Source of the DNA: Hysterangium stoloniferum
Lineage: Eukaryota > Basidiomycota > Agaricomycetes > Hysterangiales > Hysterangiaceae
Length of the DNA: 64,000 bases
Direction of reading: 5' to 3'
Assembly (NCBI GenBank): GCA_015178975.1
Contig: WHVD01000039.1
Location: 1 to 64,000, forward strand
Positions 34,162 through 46,040 of the stretch are shown in pieces. The stretch's first letter is position 1; each line of letters opens with the position of its first letter. The position numbers and the translations under genes were made by a program. The notes beneath the pieces were generated by a model, which was given only the letters and a program-made list of their open reading frames with translations, had not been told where the DNA came from and made no database searches.

Positions 34162-37100
34162 ATGCCTGCCTGTAATTGTGAATCACATGGCTGTAAGGGA
34201 AAAAATTTCACTCTTTGCACCTTCAACAACCACGAGCGTGAAGATAAGAGGCAAAATTTCCAGCAGGCCTTTACTAAGGCCACCCAAGTTTGTGACAAGC
34301 ACGATGACGACATTGCAGCCTATATCTCCTCCCTGACACTATCTGATAATGTGACTGGAAGCAATGCCACCCCAGGGGGTCACCTCTGGTCCCTTTCAGA
34401 TCAAGATGTCACACTATTGGAAAATGGGATGGGAAACAACACTGCCCCAGGTGGTCATCTCTGTTCCCGTTCAATGGACTCAACTTGCAGATCTGATCCT
34501 GTTCAAACATTGTCCCACCATTCACCACTCAGTGACACACTCTCCAAACTTCGCAGTATTGAGAAGGACCTCAAATCATTGACTTCAGTTGTCAGGCCTC
34601 AAAACAAATCTTTTTTTCCCCTCATTGCGGGACGATATATTCCCATTGAAGTCTGCAATATTGGCTGTTCGCGTACTCCACACTCACCTCTCCTTAGTCA
34701 CCAATCAAGTGACTTCTGTTTGTGAAACCAAGGCCACTATCAATGACCATCTAACCCCCTTCCTTCAAGAGCTCATGGATGGCAACGCATCATGGAACAA
34801 GAAAATGAAACTGTTACCTGAGGTCAAGGAAACCATCTCTACTTACGACACAAGTGAGCTTCTTCCACCAGCATGCTATTCAAATATACTAATCCAGTCC
34901 TCTAGCTCACCATTTTGAGGATACCTTACCCAATGTCGACCCGATCATTCAAGTCTCCTTGTTTACTATGGTTGCCCTCCAAGTAGTCCTCCATGTCAGT
35001 CGTCGTGGTTGCCATTTCCTTCTCTTGATGATTCGGTACATCATTCAACTCTCCATGACTCATAACAAATGTAACATTTCCCCACAAAATGAAGAGTTTG
35101 TTGCCCACTTCCCTGCTGATCCAGACTCAGCCTCAAAGAAGTTTGCTCTAGATGGAAAGGAAACAATATATGCTGTCTGCCCACAGACCCAAGGAGGATG
35201 GTCACACTTTATTGAATATACAAAATTTTACTGAATAATCCTCATATTTTCTAAGTGAGTCTATTCCTTCTGGCCATGACAACTTATTCTACGAGTTTAT
35301 ATTTAATTACCTGAAATTTCATCTTTAAAATATGCATGTCCTTTTAAAATATACACAAATGATATAGTTACACAAGATTATTTGGGTCAACCTAGATTAT
35401 TTGGGTTAACCTAGATCATTTGGGTTAAACAAGATCATTTGGGTTAAACAAGATCATTTGGGTTATGACTTAATCTTTGGGTTATGATGTATTCTGTTGT
35501 ATACAAGCAAACTTTCAAATATATTTCATATAATTTAAATTTAGTTGGTTTAGAGAGTTAACCAGAACTATCTGGGGTACCAATCCCCATTGTGCAATTT
35601 ATTCCAAAAGAACAATCTACAGACAATTGTTTGACTAAATTTTGTCAGATATAGGATAAATATAAATATTTTTGCATTCTTCAGAGTGATACCTAATCAA
35701 CTGAATTTGATTAAATATTAATTTTACAACAATTAATATAAATATATATACTTTAGTGGATAAATAATTTTTAAAGTTTTGGGTTATCCTCCCAATGTCA
35801 CAAAACTTATCCACCAATTTTCTACAAGGACTCTTCCATCCCAGTTTACCCCAAATACTGTATCTACACAGAGTTTTCAGGAGGTCCTGAGTGTGGAACA
35901 CATCTGACTCGCCCTTGTGTATTTGGCAATATTAGTGTGGAGGTCCCCATCAAGTGATTCATATTCTTCAGTTTTAAGGACTTCGTATCTGGACTTCTTT
36001 CACGTCCTGGGTTTGAAGACCAGATGGATAATCCACAGACATTATTTGAAGGACAATTTCTTCGAAGTTTCAAGGACCCTAATGGACAACCCTTCCACTC
36101 GACCATCCAAGTAGGGCACTATTCATTCAGCCTTTGCGTCAACTTCTTTAATCCTTTTATGAACAAGCAAGCTGGAAAAAAGAGTTCCATTGGCATCATA
36201 TCTGTTGTATGCGTCAATATTCCTCCTTCACTGCAATATAAAGCAGAAAACATGTTCCTTGCGGGTGTTATTCCTGGTCCGAATGAGCCTCCCCTCACAG
36301 CAATTAATCATTACCTCACACCTAATTTGCGAATTCCAGTCCTTTTGGGATACCAGCATTCGATTTTCACAAACATACAACTATCCTGAAGGACGTCTAG
36401 TACAATGTGCCCTCATTTCGGTCATATGTGACCTTCTTGCCACACGAAAGACTGCAGGCTTTGCTGCATGCAGCCACAAGCACTTCTGCTTGGTTTTCCA
36501 CTGTACACAATCACACCAAGGGTATGGTGATACTAATTACCATAGCTGGAAGCGTAGGACTGATGCTGATTGTCAGAGTGCTGCTGAGTCATATTGCCAA
36601 GTGGCTACCCCGGAATCCAGGTTGAATGAGTTCAATAAAACAGGTGTTCGATGGTCTGAGCTTCTCCGTCTTCCATACTTTGATATTGCACACTGTGTTG
36701 TAGTTGATTTGATGCACAACCTATTCCTTGGGCTTATCAAGGAACATTTTAGTGGCATTCTCGGGATTGCACCTATGTGTTACTGTGAGAGCACAGTAAT
36801 CTCACTGGCCCTTGGTGCTCTACCTCCGGATCTATCTGAAAGTGACAGAAAGGGAGTGGATAAGCTTAAAAGGTGGCTTGAAGCACCAGCTGCAAAGGTT
36901 TTCTCACCTGACCAGGTAAAGGCGGTGGAAAAACTGAAGAGTGCCAACCTTAAGTCACTCAACTTCATCTGTAAACATGTTCAGTGTCCTCTCCCGACCA
37001 GGACGAGGAATTACATTAAGACGGACTATCCGAGTGCCATTCTTGATTGGGTGAGCCTTCAATTCTTTATATCTGGCTGACATCCTAAGTCCTTGATAGC

Positions 37101-38010
37101 GTCTCAAGCAAGTGGAAGACCATGAAACTGGTGTGGATACCTCTACACAGCTTGGTCACGTTCTCTCCCCCAAAGACATGAACAGAGATATGGGCTGACC
37201 TGGAGCATATAGTCATGCCTGCATGGATGACTTCCATTCCTCACAACCTCGGAAATGCTGCTCATGGCAAACTCAAAGCTGATCAGTGGTGTGCCCTCAG
37301 TACTATTCACCTTCCCTTGTCACTCATTCGTCTGTGGGGCTATGTCAACAGCGATGATCCTCGTTCAGTTCATTGCCAGAAAATCCTCAAAGTGACAATG
37401 TCATTGACCTCAGCAGTTGTCATTGCTACATTTCACACTATTTCCGCCACCCACGCCAATGCCTACTTACAGTACATGATTGACTACCTCAATGGCATCA
37501 AAGAACTTTTCCCCAAATACAAGCTTTGTCCTAACCATCACATGGCCCTTCACATTCATGAATACCTCCTGTTATTTGGTCCAGTCCATTGCTGGTGGAC
37601 ATTCCCCTTTGAGTGGATGATTGGAGTGTCTGGTTACTTCGAATTTTCCCATCTGTTGCCTCACATATTCGACATTTTCCAAGCACCATGGCAATGCGTG
37701 CATTATGATAAAGGTGGCAAATGATGCAAAACCCGTTCCTGCTAAAGTTGCACACATCATTAAATTTTCAATAGAAGGAACGAACAAGACTTATCTTGCC
37801 ATTCAATGTCACAAACCAGCGACACTCCATCACGATCCATTCTCCTGATATCCCATTCTTCAGGCTCAGCTATGGGAAATGCAGCTATCTAATCTCGAAA
37901 TCGTGATGCTGGGTCAGATATCATCACACTGTGCACAACTCCCAGTTGAAATCGGACATGAGAAGTATGTTGCTGTTCTTTCACTTTGTCGTATATGTGC
38001 CCCACCCACC
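34162..38010 (+). pseudogene. Tnp2-like (Plavaka/CACTA) transposase, decayed
   Basis: N-terminus MPACNCESHGCKGKNFT, the C-x-C-x3-C zinc start seen in these proteins. Later pieces: AVCP near 35,185; YCIYTEFSGGPECG (35,850); GLKTRWII/FEDQMDNPQTLFEGQFLRSF (36,015); EGRLVQCALISVICDLLATR and AGFAACSHKHFC (36,400-36,490); VRWSELLRLPYFDIAHCVVV then DLMHNLFLGLIKEHF (36,640-36,750); NLGNAAHGKLKADQWCALS (37,240-37,300); KLCPNHHMALHIHEYLLLFG then PVHCWWTFPFEWMIG (37,520-37,625); VPAKVAHIIKFSIEG ... CHKPATLHHDPF and ...VEIGHEKYVAVLSLCR (to about 38,000). Order and motifs are those of mushroom Tnp2-like transposases with the C-terminal DUF4218-type region. Several frame changes and a 0.66-kb insertion (35,190-35,848) disable it. 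Confidence 0.85.
35190..35848. mobile_element. AT-rich insertion in the transposase, with a 22-bp minisatellite
   Basis: Interrupts the transposase between AVCP and its continuation CPKYCIYTEF. The first ~120 bp (ATTGAATATACAAAATTTTA onward) recur at 23,893-24,010, so this is a dispersed repeat. From 35,375 to 35,482 a unit AGATCATTTGGGTTAAACA and variants repeats about five times. Ends not determined. Confidence 0.6.
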
Positions 38011-39272
38011 TGCCAATCACTGGACTAACAAATCAAAAATCTTCGGTATGTCTAGCCTCATGTTTGGCCACTGTAAAGTAATCACCCTTTCAATAAAATT
38101 GTTGCAATATGTCTCATTTAACCCCACCATCACACTTACCATCACTAAGCTTAAGGTCACCTATCTGAGATCTCATAGTTGATATTCTGGGACTGAACAG
38201 TACGGTTTTGACTCCGTCAGAGGACCCAAGGACTTTTGTTGCAAGTGCAGACTAGACGATTACTAGAAAGCATCACATTCTAAGTAATATATATCATGAT
38301 CACTCCGATAGTTAGTAGCTCCCCATACAGTACTCTTGTGGATGCGCTTGAGCACTAATACATGAGATCTCATGTTTCAACTACTCATCACATATGGTAA
38401 TGCATCGGATGGTGAAAAAGTATCTTTCTGGTTTTCAGGCTGTGGGAGACATATCTGGGCATCACCGCCCTCACTCAGTTTCCATTGCCGCACGATGAGC
38501 TCACATTCTAACCTTCCTAGCCACTCTAGAATGGTGCACTCAGCACAAATTATGATTTAATACAACTCTTAATTACTTAATAAGTTCGAGGTAGCATACT
38601 ATCTACAAGGCTATCTCACTATCATATTAGATGCCTTGGGTCTCTTGAGGCACGCAATGCCCCAGGGTAACCACTGTAATATTCTCATGCAGCTGAGCCT
38701 GTCTGGGGTTTACCTTGGCACGCTTATCTGGTGACATCCCATACTGCATGAAGATTGGCCATCTCCACCCTGCAAATTTCCGACTGACTTGAAAGTAGGG
38801 TATATAATAGAAGTCTGCACAAGTCCATCCAACTACTATAATATACATAAAGGGTATCACGATTACCAGCTAATTAGCATTCTCTGCAATGTCCCGTGAG
38901 TACGTCTCTGTCAATTGTGGACCCATTTCCATCTTGAATACCCTATGCAGGGTGTTATTGTCCATCAAATGGATCAGTTCCATAAAATTCACGGAGGGCT
39001 CGCTGTGTCGTGGCATCAATGCCTGAATAGTCTCAATATAACTTGGGTTATTGGTGGAAATGCATGAAGTGAATGTCTCATATTGCTAGTATCTATAACT
39101 ACAATCCATTCAGTGGAGTTTAATGTAAGCTTACTTCTTTTATAGGTGGAAGCCATGCATTTGAAGTCCAGATTGCGAGGAGTAATATTACAACAATGTT
39201 CATGAGGAACTGGAAGTTGGAACATTGGGGACATCTGTGTTCCACCCGAACAGGTTGAGTCTGATGGTAGAA
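38011..39272. other. Between transposase and WD40 gene: no gene recognised
   Basis: Only short frames without known motifs (for example 38,860-38,627 minus, MIPFMYIIVVGWTCADFYYI). It may contain the transposase 3' end and decayed cargo. Confidence 0.35.
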
Positions 39273-40630
39273 TTAATTTTCATAATGTGATGGCCTTTGA
39301 AGATTTACCAGTACCCTTTTTTTCCAGATACAAATATTGTATTTGCCTGTGGAGGCACCTGTTACAATAATTTGGCTACTCTGGGAGGATGTTGCCTAGT
39401 GCATTTGGTGAATAAACCTTTTGTGATCTCGTCAACATAGTCTCTTACCCCTACTGCTTGAATCATCTGTTCAGCACCCCCATGCCTCAGAATTTGTCGC
39501 AGTTTTCTGTTGTCAATACCAAAGACATATGCCTTTCCATGGTCACTCCCACAGACAACAGCTGTTCCCCTTTCAGCAAATACACCAGCTTTCACAAACT
39601 TCTTCTGCATGTGGACTTTGAATGTCCTCATCGGTGTGGTATGGTTGGCAGGGTAGAGGTCAAACCCATTACCCATATTATTGATTAAAACATTTCCACT
39701 CGAAGCACAAATATCAACATTTCCGCTGAGAAAGTTTCAAAAACACGATGGAAGATAAGAGTGAAATGGCAACTCACATTGCTGATTTAAGTGGACGATT
39801 GTACTTCTCGGTTGCTGTTTCAGTGTCTTTACAAGAACTATAATTCTGCTGTTGGTATTATTGATAGATACTAAGGTATACACTTACATCATCCCTGTTT
39901 CCATCACATATTCAATCACTGAAGCTCCTTCATCAGCAAAAGAGACAGCTTGGGGAATCACATCAGGGAGTGTATCCTCCCACAGTTTAGTGAGATGGGC
40001 ATGATCAACTTGAAAGACTTTGAGTTGCCCATAGTGGCTGGTGATGGCCAAATGTTGAGCTGAGGGATCAAAGGCAAAACTTTCTATACTATCATTAAGG
40101 GGAAAGATTTCTTGATGAATATACTCAGTGAAGTCTGACTGCACGGCATTAGACAACACAATAATTAGAATAGTTATCCACTTACTGCCTTGCGATTGTG
40201 ATGATACACCAAAAACTGTCCACAACCAGTTCCGAAACAAAGCCACTCTATTCCAGAAGGTGTGGCATCTCAGTTGATAAAGTTGATAGTTGTGATCTGT
40301 CCCCAATGCTGATTATTGTTGGCAAGTGTCTGAAAAAGGGTGTGTGTCTTCAAGTCCCATATTCGAACTTCTTCGTCGTCTCCTGATGTCATTTCATTTT
40401 TCAGTTAATTATATGAAACTAGGATATACAAACCTCCGCTGGCCAGCAGGGTAGAGCCGGTGTTGAATGCAAAGGCATTCACAGGTCTTCCATGTCCATC
40501 GAGAGAGGCAACTAACCGATAGCGCTGGCTGGCTTAGTTAAAATGAGGAAACCCTAACATGGCATAAGGTGCTCACATCCTCCGACTCAGGCAAGAAGGA
40601 ATCTATGAATGTTTCTAAGGCAGACACCAT
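39273..40630 (-). CDS. WD40-repeat protein gene carried inside the transposon
   Basis: Start ATG 40,630 (MVSALETFIDSFLPESEDVS). Then LVASLDGHGRPVNAFAFNTG, STLLASGGDDEEVRIWDLKT, TLANNNQHWGQITTINF, GIEWLCFGTGCGQFLVYH, DFTEYIHQEIFPLNDSIESF, AFDPSAQHLAITSHYGQLKV, LWEDTLPDVIPQAVSF, GNGFDLYPANHTTPMRTF, GTAVVCGSDHGKAYVFGIDN, and a last exon IIVTGASTGKYNICIWKK ending at 39,273-39,275. These are WD40 blades (GH...WD and SGxxDG/SDHGK forms). Similar proteins exist in mushrooms; function unknown, presumably protein binding. Introns start GTTTGT, GTAAGT and GTAAGA. I read one in-frame stop near 40,275, so the copy may be damaged or the exon join there is different. Confidence 0.65.
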
Positions 40631-40711
40631 CGATGAGTATCTTGAGTTTCTGATATGTTCTCTAGGTCTTTGCCTTCGCCTTTAAATCAGCTTTAAACCA
40701 TTATATGGTTA

Positions 40712-40913
40712 TTGTTCCATATTACTCAATATTGGTGCAGCATGTTAATTGTACTCATCGTGTATGCAACTAACTCAAGATGAATCAGAAATGGAACAAA
40801 ACACTCTTGTCCTTGTTCCATATTACTCAATATTGGTGCAGCATGTTAATTGTACTCATTGTGTATGCAACTAACTCAAGATGAACCAGAAATGGAACAA
40901 AACACTCTTGTCC
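40712..40913 (+). repeat. Tandem duplication, 101 bp x 2
   Basis: TTGTTCCATATTACTCAATA ... AACACTCTTGTCC occurs twice in a row (40,712-40,812 and 40,813-40,913) with two transition differences. It covers the start region of the following ORF. Confidence 0.95.
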
Positions 40914-41697
40914 CTTTAAGTGTTGCTGATATATTGACATTCAGGCCAATCCCACCATTCATGCAGCACACAATCACTCGACATCTACCACTCATCACCT
41001 CCTGGATCGAGTTCCAACTGTTGAAGGCTTCAGGTCGCCGACCAATAATTACACCTCGCATGGATTTTGCTGAAGAATGGGGCCACAATGAGGGAATGCT
41101 GACATCAATTGAATTGGATATGCATTCAGATATAGATTCACAAAACAAAGAATTAGATGATGTGATAGAAAATGATGATCGAGATAATGAAGACAATGGA
41201 ACCCTTGGAATCCTTGGAAAATGCAACAATAACAAGATTCCCAAACCACAGGGTGAACCTGGATGTCCTAACTCTGGTGGGTACAGTGTTGAGAGTGAGC
41301 TGCGTGGCTGGAGTCCTGATCTACTAGAGAATGTCACTGTGAGTTTCAGCATGCATTGTACACTTACTTCCTGTCTCTTAGCCCTCCCTAGCGATTTGTG
41401 AAGAATAAAGCAAATGATACACTGGATACCATGCAAAGTTACAAGAAACAGAAACCTGCTGACATTAATGCAATTTGTGCCTTGGTAAGTGTTAGATAAT
41501 CTATCATCATCCACTCATGATCCTCATGCCTGTATTGGAAGGCAAAAAAGCATTATCCAGTTGTCAATAAGTACGACAACTATTGGCCAATACGAGATAT
41601 GATCAAGTTGCATTTGAAGTATACATTAGGAATCTATCGGAAGCAAGGGGAAACCTTTCGCAAGGCAGTTCGGAATCATGGAACTCTAGTAAATTAG
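40874..41697 (+). CDS. Conserved basidiomycete hypothetical gene, first part
   Basis: Reads MEQNTLVPLSVADILTFRPI, PLITSWIEFQLLKASGRRPI, an acidic stretch (DVIENDDRDNEDNG), RGWSPDLLENV, then after an intron (GTGAGT ... TCTTAG) FVKNKANDTLDTMQSYKKQK, and after a second (41,486-41,541) AKKHYPVVNKYDNYWPIRDM, IKLHLKYTLGIYRKQGETFR to a stop near 41,697. The GW-P ... YP-x-x-x-YDNYWP-x-x-D-x-x-x-x-x-LKY pattern resembles mushroom proteins of unknown function often found near transposons. A 1.5-kb satellite starts 50 bp further on, and a matching partner ORF lies beyond it, so 40,874-45,616 may once have been one gene. Confidence 0.5.
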
Positions 41698-41749
41698 TAT
41701 CAAGCCATGTATAGTACACTGAATAGACAATCCAAGAAACAGGCAATAG

Positions 41750-43240
41750 AGACAGTTAAAATGACGAATAATATAAAAATGTGGCTAAACTACCAAATAT
41801 AGATACAATAAAGGTATAACGAAGGAGCATGCCAAATTTATTGTATTTCTAAAATGGGGACAAATAGGAACAGTAGGCAACTGACAGAACACATTGCATG
41901 GAAAGACGAAATGTGCAAACTGTTAAGTACCGTGTCAGGAACTTATTCCGGAACTATTGGAAAGTCACCGGGAAGTCGGGAACTGTCGGATAGGGTCAGG
42001 ACGTTGGCTTCAGCTTATGTGCTGCGCCTCTACGCAAACGCTCAAAGTCCTTAATTTCAGAGGTGAGACTTACAATGGAAGATACGGATATTCAGAGTTC
42101 CAAAGAGTTCCGAATATTGAGCGTACAGAAAGACGGAACAAGGAATAAGAAACTAAGTCAATATCAGATCTAAGGTAAAGTACAAATTCGCAGAAACTAA
42201 CATAAGTCTTCTCATTATTGTACTACAAACTGAGACCATAATAAGACGGAAACGGAAATATTCTTAAAACGGGAATACAATAAGACATATCGGGGAGACA
42301 ATATTCCGAAACAGGAATACAATAGACAAACGAGTGAATATTTGTCAACGGACAAATTACCAAATGTGGAACAAGGGGAGAATGCAGATGATATGGTAAC
42401 TATGATGTTCCGTAGTCGGAGATCAGAAGTTGGATATTGAAACATCCAGGAACAGGTCGTAACACAAACAGACAACAGAGACAAAAGCAATGAATAATAT
42501 AACAAGTGTGGCTAGACTACCAAACATAGATATAATAAAGATACAATAAAGAGGCACACTAGATTCTTTCCATTTCCAAAATAGGGACAAATAGGAGCAA
42601 CAGGCGACTGGGAGAATACATGGTACATAGAAATACAGAGAATGTGCAAACAGGCAGGGAATACAAATGTGATGAATAATATAAAAAGTGTGGCTAGACT
42701 ATCAAATGTAGATACAATAAAGATACAATAACAGGGCATACTAGATTCTTTCCATTTCCAAATTGGGGACACATAGGAACAGTAGGCAACTGGCAGAACA
42801 CATTGCATGGAAATATGAAATGTGCAAATGGGCAGCAGAGACAAAAGCAATGAATAATATAAAAAGTGTGGCTAGACTACCAAATGTAGATACAATAAAG
42901 ATACAATAAAGAGGCACACTATATTCTTTCCATTTCCAAAATGGGGACAAATAGGAGCAATAGGCGACTGGGAGAATACATGGTACATAGAAATACAGAG
43001 AATGTGCAAACAGACAGTGAAGACAAACATGATGAATAATATAAAAAGTGCAGCTAGACTACCAAATGTAGATACAATAAAGATACAATAATGGACACTA
43101 TATTCTTTCCACTTCCAAATTGGAACAAATAGGAGCAACTGTGACTGGCAATGCATATGCACAGAAATACGGAGAAATGTGCAAACCAGAGACAAAGTGA
43201 TAAATAGTATAAAAAATGTAGCTCAACAACAAAGTTGACT
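41750..43240. repeat. Satellite array, about 180-bp unit with alternating types
   Basis: The unit start TGAATAATATAAAAAGTGTG recurs near 41,772, 42,491, 42,673, 42,851, 43,032 and 43,204 (spacing 182, 178, 181, ~172 after removing the LTR). Two variants alternate: one with GGAGCAAYAGGCGACTGGGA, one with GGAACAGTAGGCAACTGRCA, giving a dimer-like order B-A-B-A-A'. A solo LTR (41,921-42,464) sits inside the first unit. The long hydrophobic minus-strand frames over this array are by-products of the repeat. Confidence 0.92.
41921..42464. mobile_element. Solo LTR, family X, in the satellite
   Basis: 544 bp, TGTTAAGTACCGTG ... GAACAGGTCGTAACA, with CAAAC on both sides (41,916-41,920 and 42,465-42,469). 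It is the CpG-rich relative of the decayed copy at 13,904/23,642. It contains GACGTTGGCTTCAGCTTATG near 42,000, the block shared between LTR families. Inserted after the satellite had formed. Confidence 0.93.
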
Positions 43241-43344
43241 CCTCCCCTAAGCACTAAGTCCTATAATTGACTTTAGAACAATTCTTCTTACAATGTTTTT
43301 ATTCACACGACTTTCTTCAAATGCAAAGTTAAACAGCAATATGG

Positions 43345-45616
43345 ATGTCGAGATGGGTTATGCAGGAGAGGTGGATAATGTTTGCTTCACTTGTTTCCAT
43401 GCCCTGCTATCAGTTACTGACCTGGTCAAAGGCACTTCCTGGCAACTCTGAAGGTCATCAGGAGATCAATGTTGAACAGAATATTGGAAATGCTGGCTTG
43501 ATAGCTCAGCCGCTTGTTCAGCCTTCTCATGCTACACTGACAGTGTCTCCAACTTATCTTCCAGCCCTGAGCCAACCATCCGAAGAAGCTATATCTTCTG
43601 CACCACAGAACATGTCACTTTTCATTGCAGGATATAATGTCGAATCAAATAGATTGCCTTCTAAACATCAACGGTTGGAATCGGCACCTATAGAAAATAA
43701 TAAGTCTTCACAGGTGAGACTACTTTCTGAAAACTTTTAATATATCTAAACACTAATGTTTGCAGGTGGTGGCAGCACAGAAGGTGCGACTAGTGATGCA
43801 AAATGATTGGCAAGATCGGCAACAACATGAAAAGTTTGAGCAGATGAAGAAAAGTGTAAGATTTGTCAATTTCCAATGTTCAAAGCTGACGAATAGCAGG
43901 TTGCTTGGCAATCCAAAACATTGAAGGAACTTCAAGCTCAATTAAATGACTTCAAGAAGCATGCAGAGAATGCAGAGAAGGTTGGTGAAGAGGCAACAGG
44001 GCAAGCCACTGAGGTGGAGCAGCAGGTGAGTGCCAGAAAGAAAAGCATTGCAAAGGTAATAGCTAACCTTTATTGCCATGACCACTAGGACAAAACAGCC
44101 AATCTGTCTGTGCCTGTGAATCAACACAGAGATCACATTAATCCACAAACTCTGGGTCTCTCTCAAAGACAATAGTTTATTAAAATAGGTAATGAGGAAG
44201 CCAGTGATAGTGATTTTGATATGTTCATCTATCAAGTAGCTACTAATACAGGGGCTAAACCAATGTCTCATGCAGGTTCCCTCTCTGGCTTTTATCCTCT
44301 ACGCTGATATTCATAGCATCTAGTCATCTGCTATTCTGAAGCCAATCCCACCCACAAGCTCAAAGGGATCCACAAGAAAACTTCCACCTCCACCTCCATC
44401 TATTGGCAACAGGCAAAAAAGTGGCACACAGCCTGGTCAAGGGAATACCCAACAAAGCTACTTAAACATGAGTGTTGAAGAGAAGTTAAACATCATACTA
44501 GAAAGCCTTCAGAAGGCACCAAGGATGGTCCCTAGACACAGAGCCAGATCGAGTGGATTCAAGGATCCTGTGGTAAGAGTGGAGAAAGGTGAAGGAAGGA
44601 ATAAAAGATTGGTTTGGGCTTTCCGTCTTCTCTAAAATGCATGCATTGACCAGTCGCAGGCATGGGTACGAAATCATATGCATAGCTTGATTGGTATTCG
44701 AACAACAAATGAGATACTCCTATTCAAAGATGAGCTATATGCTATTGACACAGAATTGCAGAAGGAGATGGCACTTTATGAAGATCATAAAAAAGATGAA
44801 GGCCCACAGCTCAAACAGATGAGGATAAATTGGAAGGTGGTCAATGGAAGATGGAACAAAGAGTTGTTCCTGCAGTTTCTTTCATATGCTGAAGAACAGG
44901 GTTATGCTGAAGGATGCATTCAAGATGCTGATGAGGATGAGCTGAGGGATATGTTTTATGCTCGAATCAATCGAATGGTGGGTGCCATCCACCTGAACCA
45001 GCCAAAGCCAAAGGAGGGACCTCAGCAAACTGAGAAGAGAATTCAAGGTCGCCATAAAGAGATGCTAGGTATGAATAGGATAAATGCTCAATGAAAAGAG
45101 GTAGGCATACTGATTGTGATGTGTCCAGCATGCTGACATTAAAGACAGCTCTTTCATACATGACTTGACACCATTACGGAGAGATTGCCTGATCCAGAAT
45201 TTCTGATTGAAGAGCTAAATGACGAGTCGAAAGCCTGGATCGATAACCACATGATTGTTGATAACCTTGGTGTTGAGGGACAAAGTTCTGATGAGACTGA
45301 TGAGGACAGTGATGGGGTGTACACTGTAAAGCGACTCAACTGGAGGAATAGGGAATTGATCAAAAGGTTAAATGGGGTGGATGCAGTGAGAAGGACTACG
45401 AACAAGTATGGCAATCGTCGACCAGGGACTGCACCAAGGACTTGCAAGAGAAATTCAGCAAGGGATTCACACCCAACAGCAAGGGCACCACCAACTGGAA
45501 AGCCAATCAACTTTTACAGTGAAGATTGGTATGTGGGGTTGACACAACAGGAGAAGATCGCACTCAAGGCAAAACCTGCATTGGAATTCTTGACATCACT
45601 AGATGATGATTATTAA
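43345..45616 (+). CDS. Conserved basidiomycete hypothetical gene, second part (coiled coil and SSDE box)
   Basis: Exons by eye: a Ser/Pro-rich first part (SRWVMQ ... PIENNKSSQ); coiled-coil VAAQKVRLVMQNDWQDRQQH and VAWQSKTLKELQAQLNDFKK after introns GTGAGA...TTTGCAG and GTAAGA...ATAGCAG; a Pro-rich part with SVEEKLNIILESLQKAPRM; then NHMHSLIGIRTTNEIL, MRINWKVVNGRWNKELFLQF, YARINRMVGAIHLNQPKPKE, KRIQGRHKEMLG; last exon LPDPEFLIEELNDESKAWID, QSSDETDEDSDGVYTVKRLN, KPINFYSEDWYVGLTQQEKI and stop 45,614-45,616. The SSDE-TD ... RLNWRN and NFY-x-x-x-W boxes recur in mushroom proteins of unknown function. Near 45,180 the reading seems to need a small frame change. No catalytic motif seen; likely nuclear or DNA-associated is only a guess. 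Confidence 0.55.
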
Positions 45617-45719
45617 TGGAGACATGCTAAGATACCAACTAGATGTTAGTAATCAAGATACCCTCTGTAGCATAGTAGTTGTATGGACTTACATGGAATT
45701 GCAATTACTGTCTGTTGTG

Positions 45720-46040
45720 CTACATTGATTGTACCGATGGATTGAATATGCAGCATGACAATTCACTACAACATACCAAGGTATTTTCTATGATGTACCA
45801 TGGTCTGAATGACAGGCTCACTATCATTGGGAGTGCACCTCCTGATAACTGGTGTGTTTGAGCGAGGGTTGTGATGACAATATATTGCTTGTGATGAAGT
45901 GTCACCCCATGACACATGATGCATCGCCCTGTGACACACGATTCATCGCCCTGTGACACGTGATTCACCACCCTGTGACAGGCGATTCATCACCCCATGA
46001 CACATGAATTGCATATCATGGTAAGTATGACCCATTTTCA
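45720..46040 (-). repeat. Internal remnant of a transposon end with subterminal array
   Basis: 45,725-45,780 matches 32,451-32,512 in the same direction, then 45,815-46,035 is the reverse complement of 32,535-32,800: CTCCTGATAACTGGTG, GATGAAGTGTCACCCC, five or six array units (CCCTGTGACACACGATTCAT) and GAATTGCATATCATGGTAAG. It is the inner part of a right terminal repeat lying 4.6 kb inside the present right end; the outermost ~600 bp are absent. Confidence 0.85.

Noticed and set aside
35375-35482. Telomere-like GGGTTA repeats
   Set aside because: The unit is ~22 bp (AGATCATTTGGGTTAAACA) with only one GGGTTA per unit, so it is an ordinary minisatellite.
42512-43254. Hydrophobic minus-strand ORFs that look like membrane proteins
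   Set aside because: They repeat with the 180-bp satellite and have no start or context; they are by-products of the repeat.
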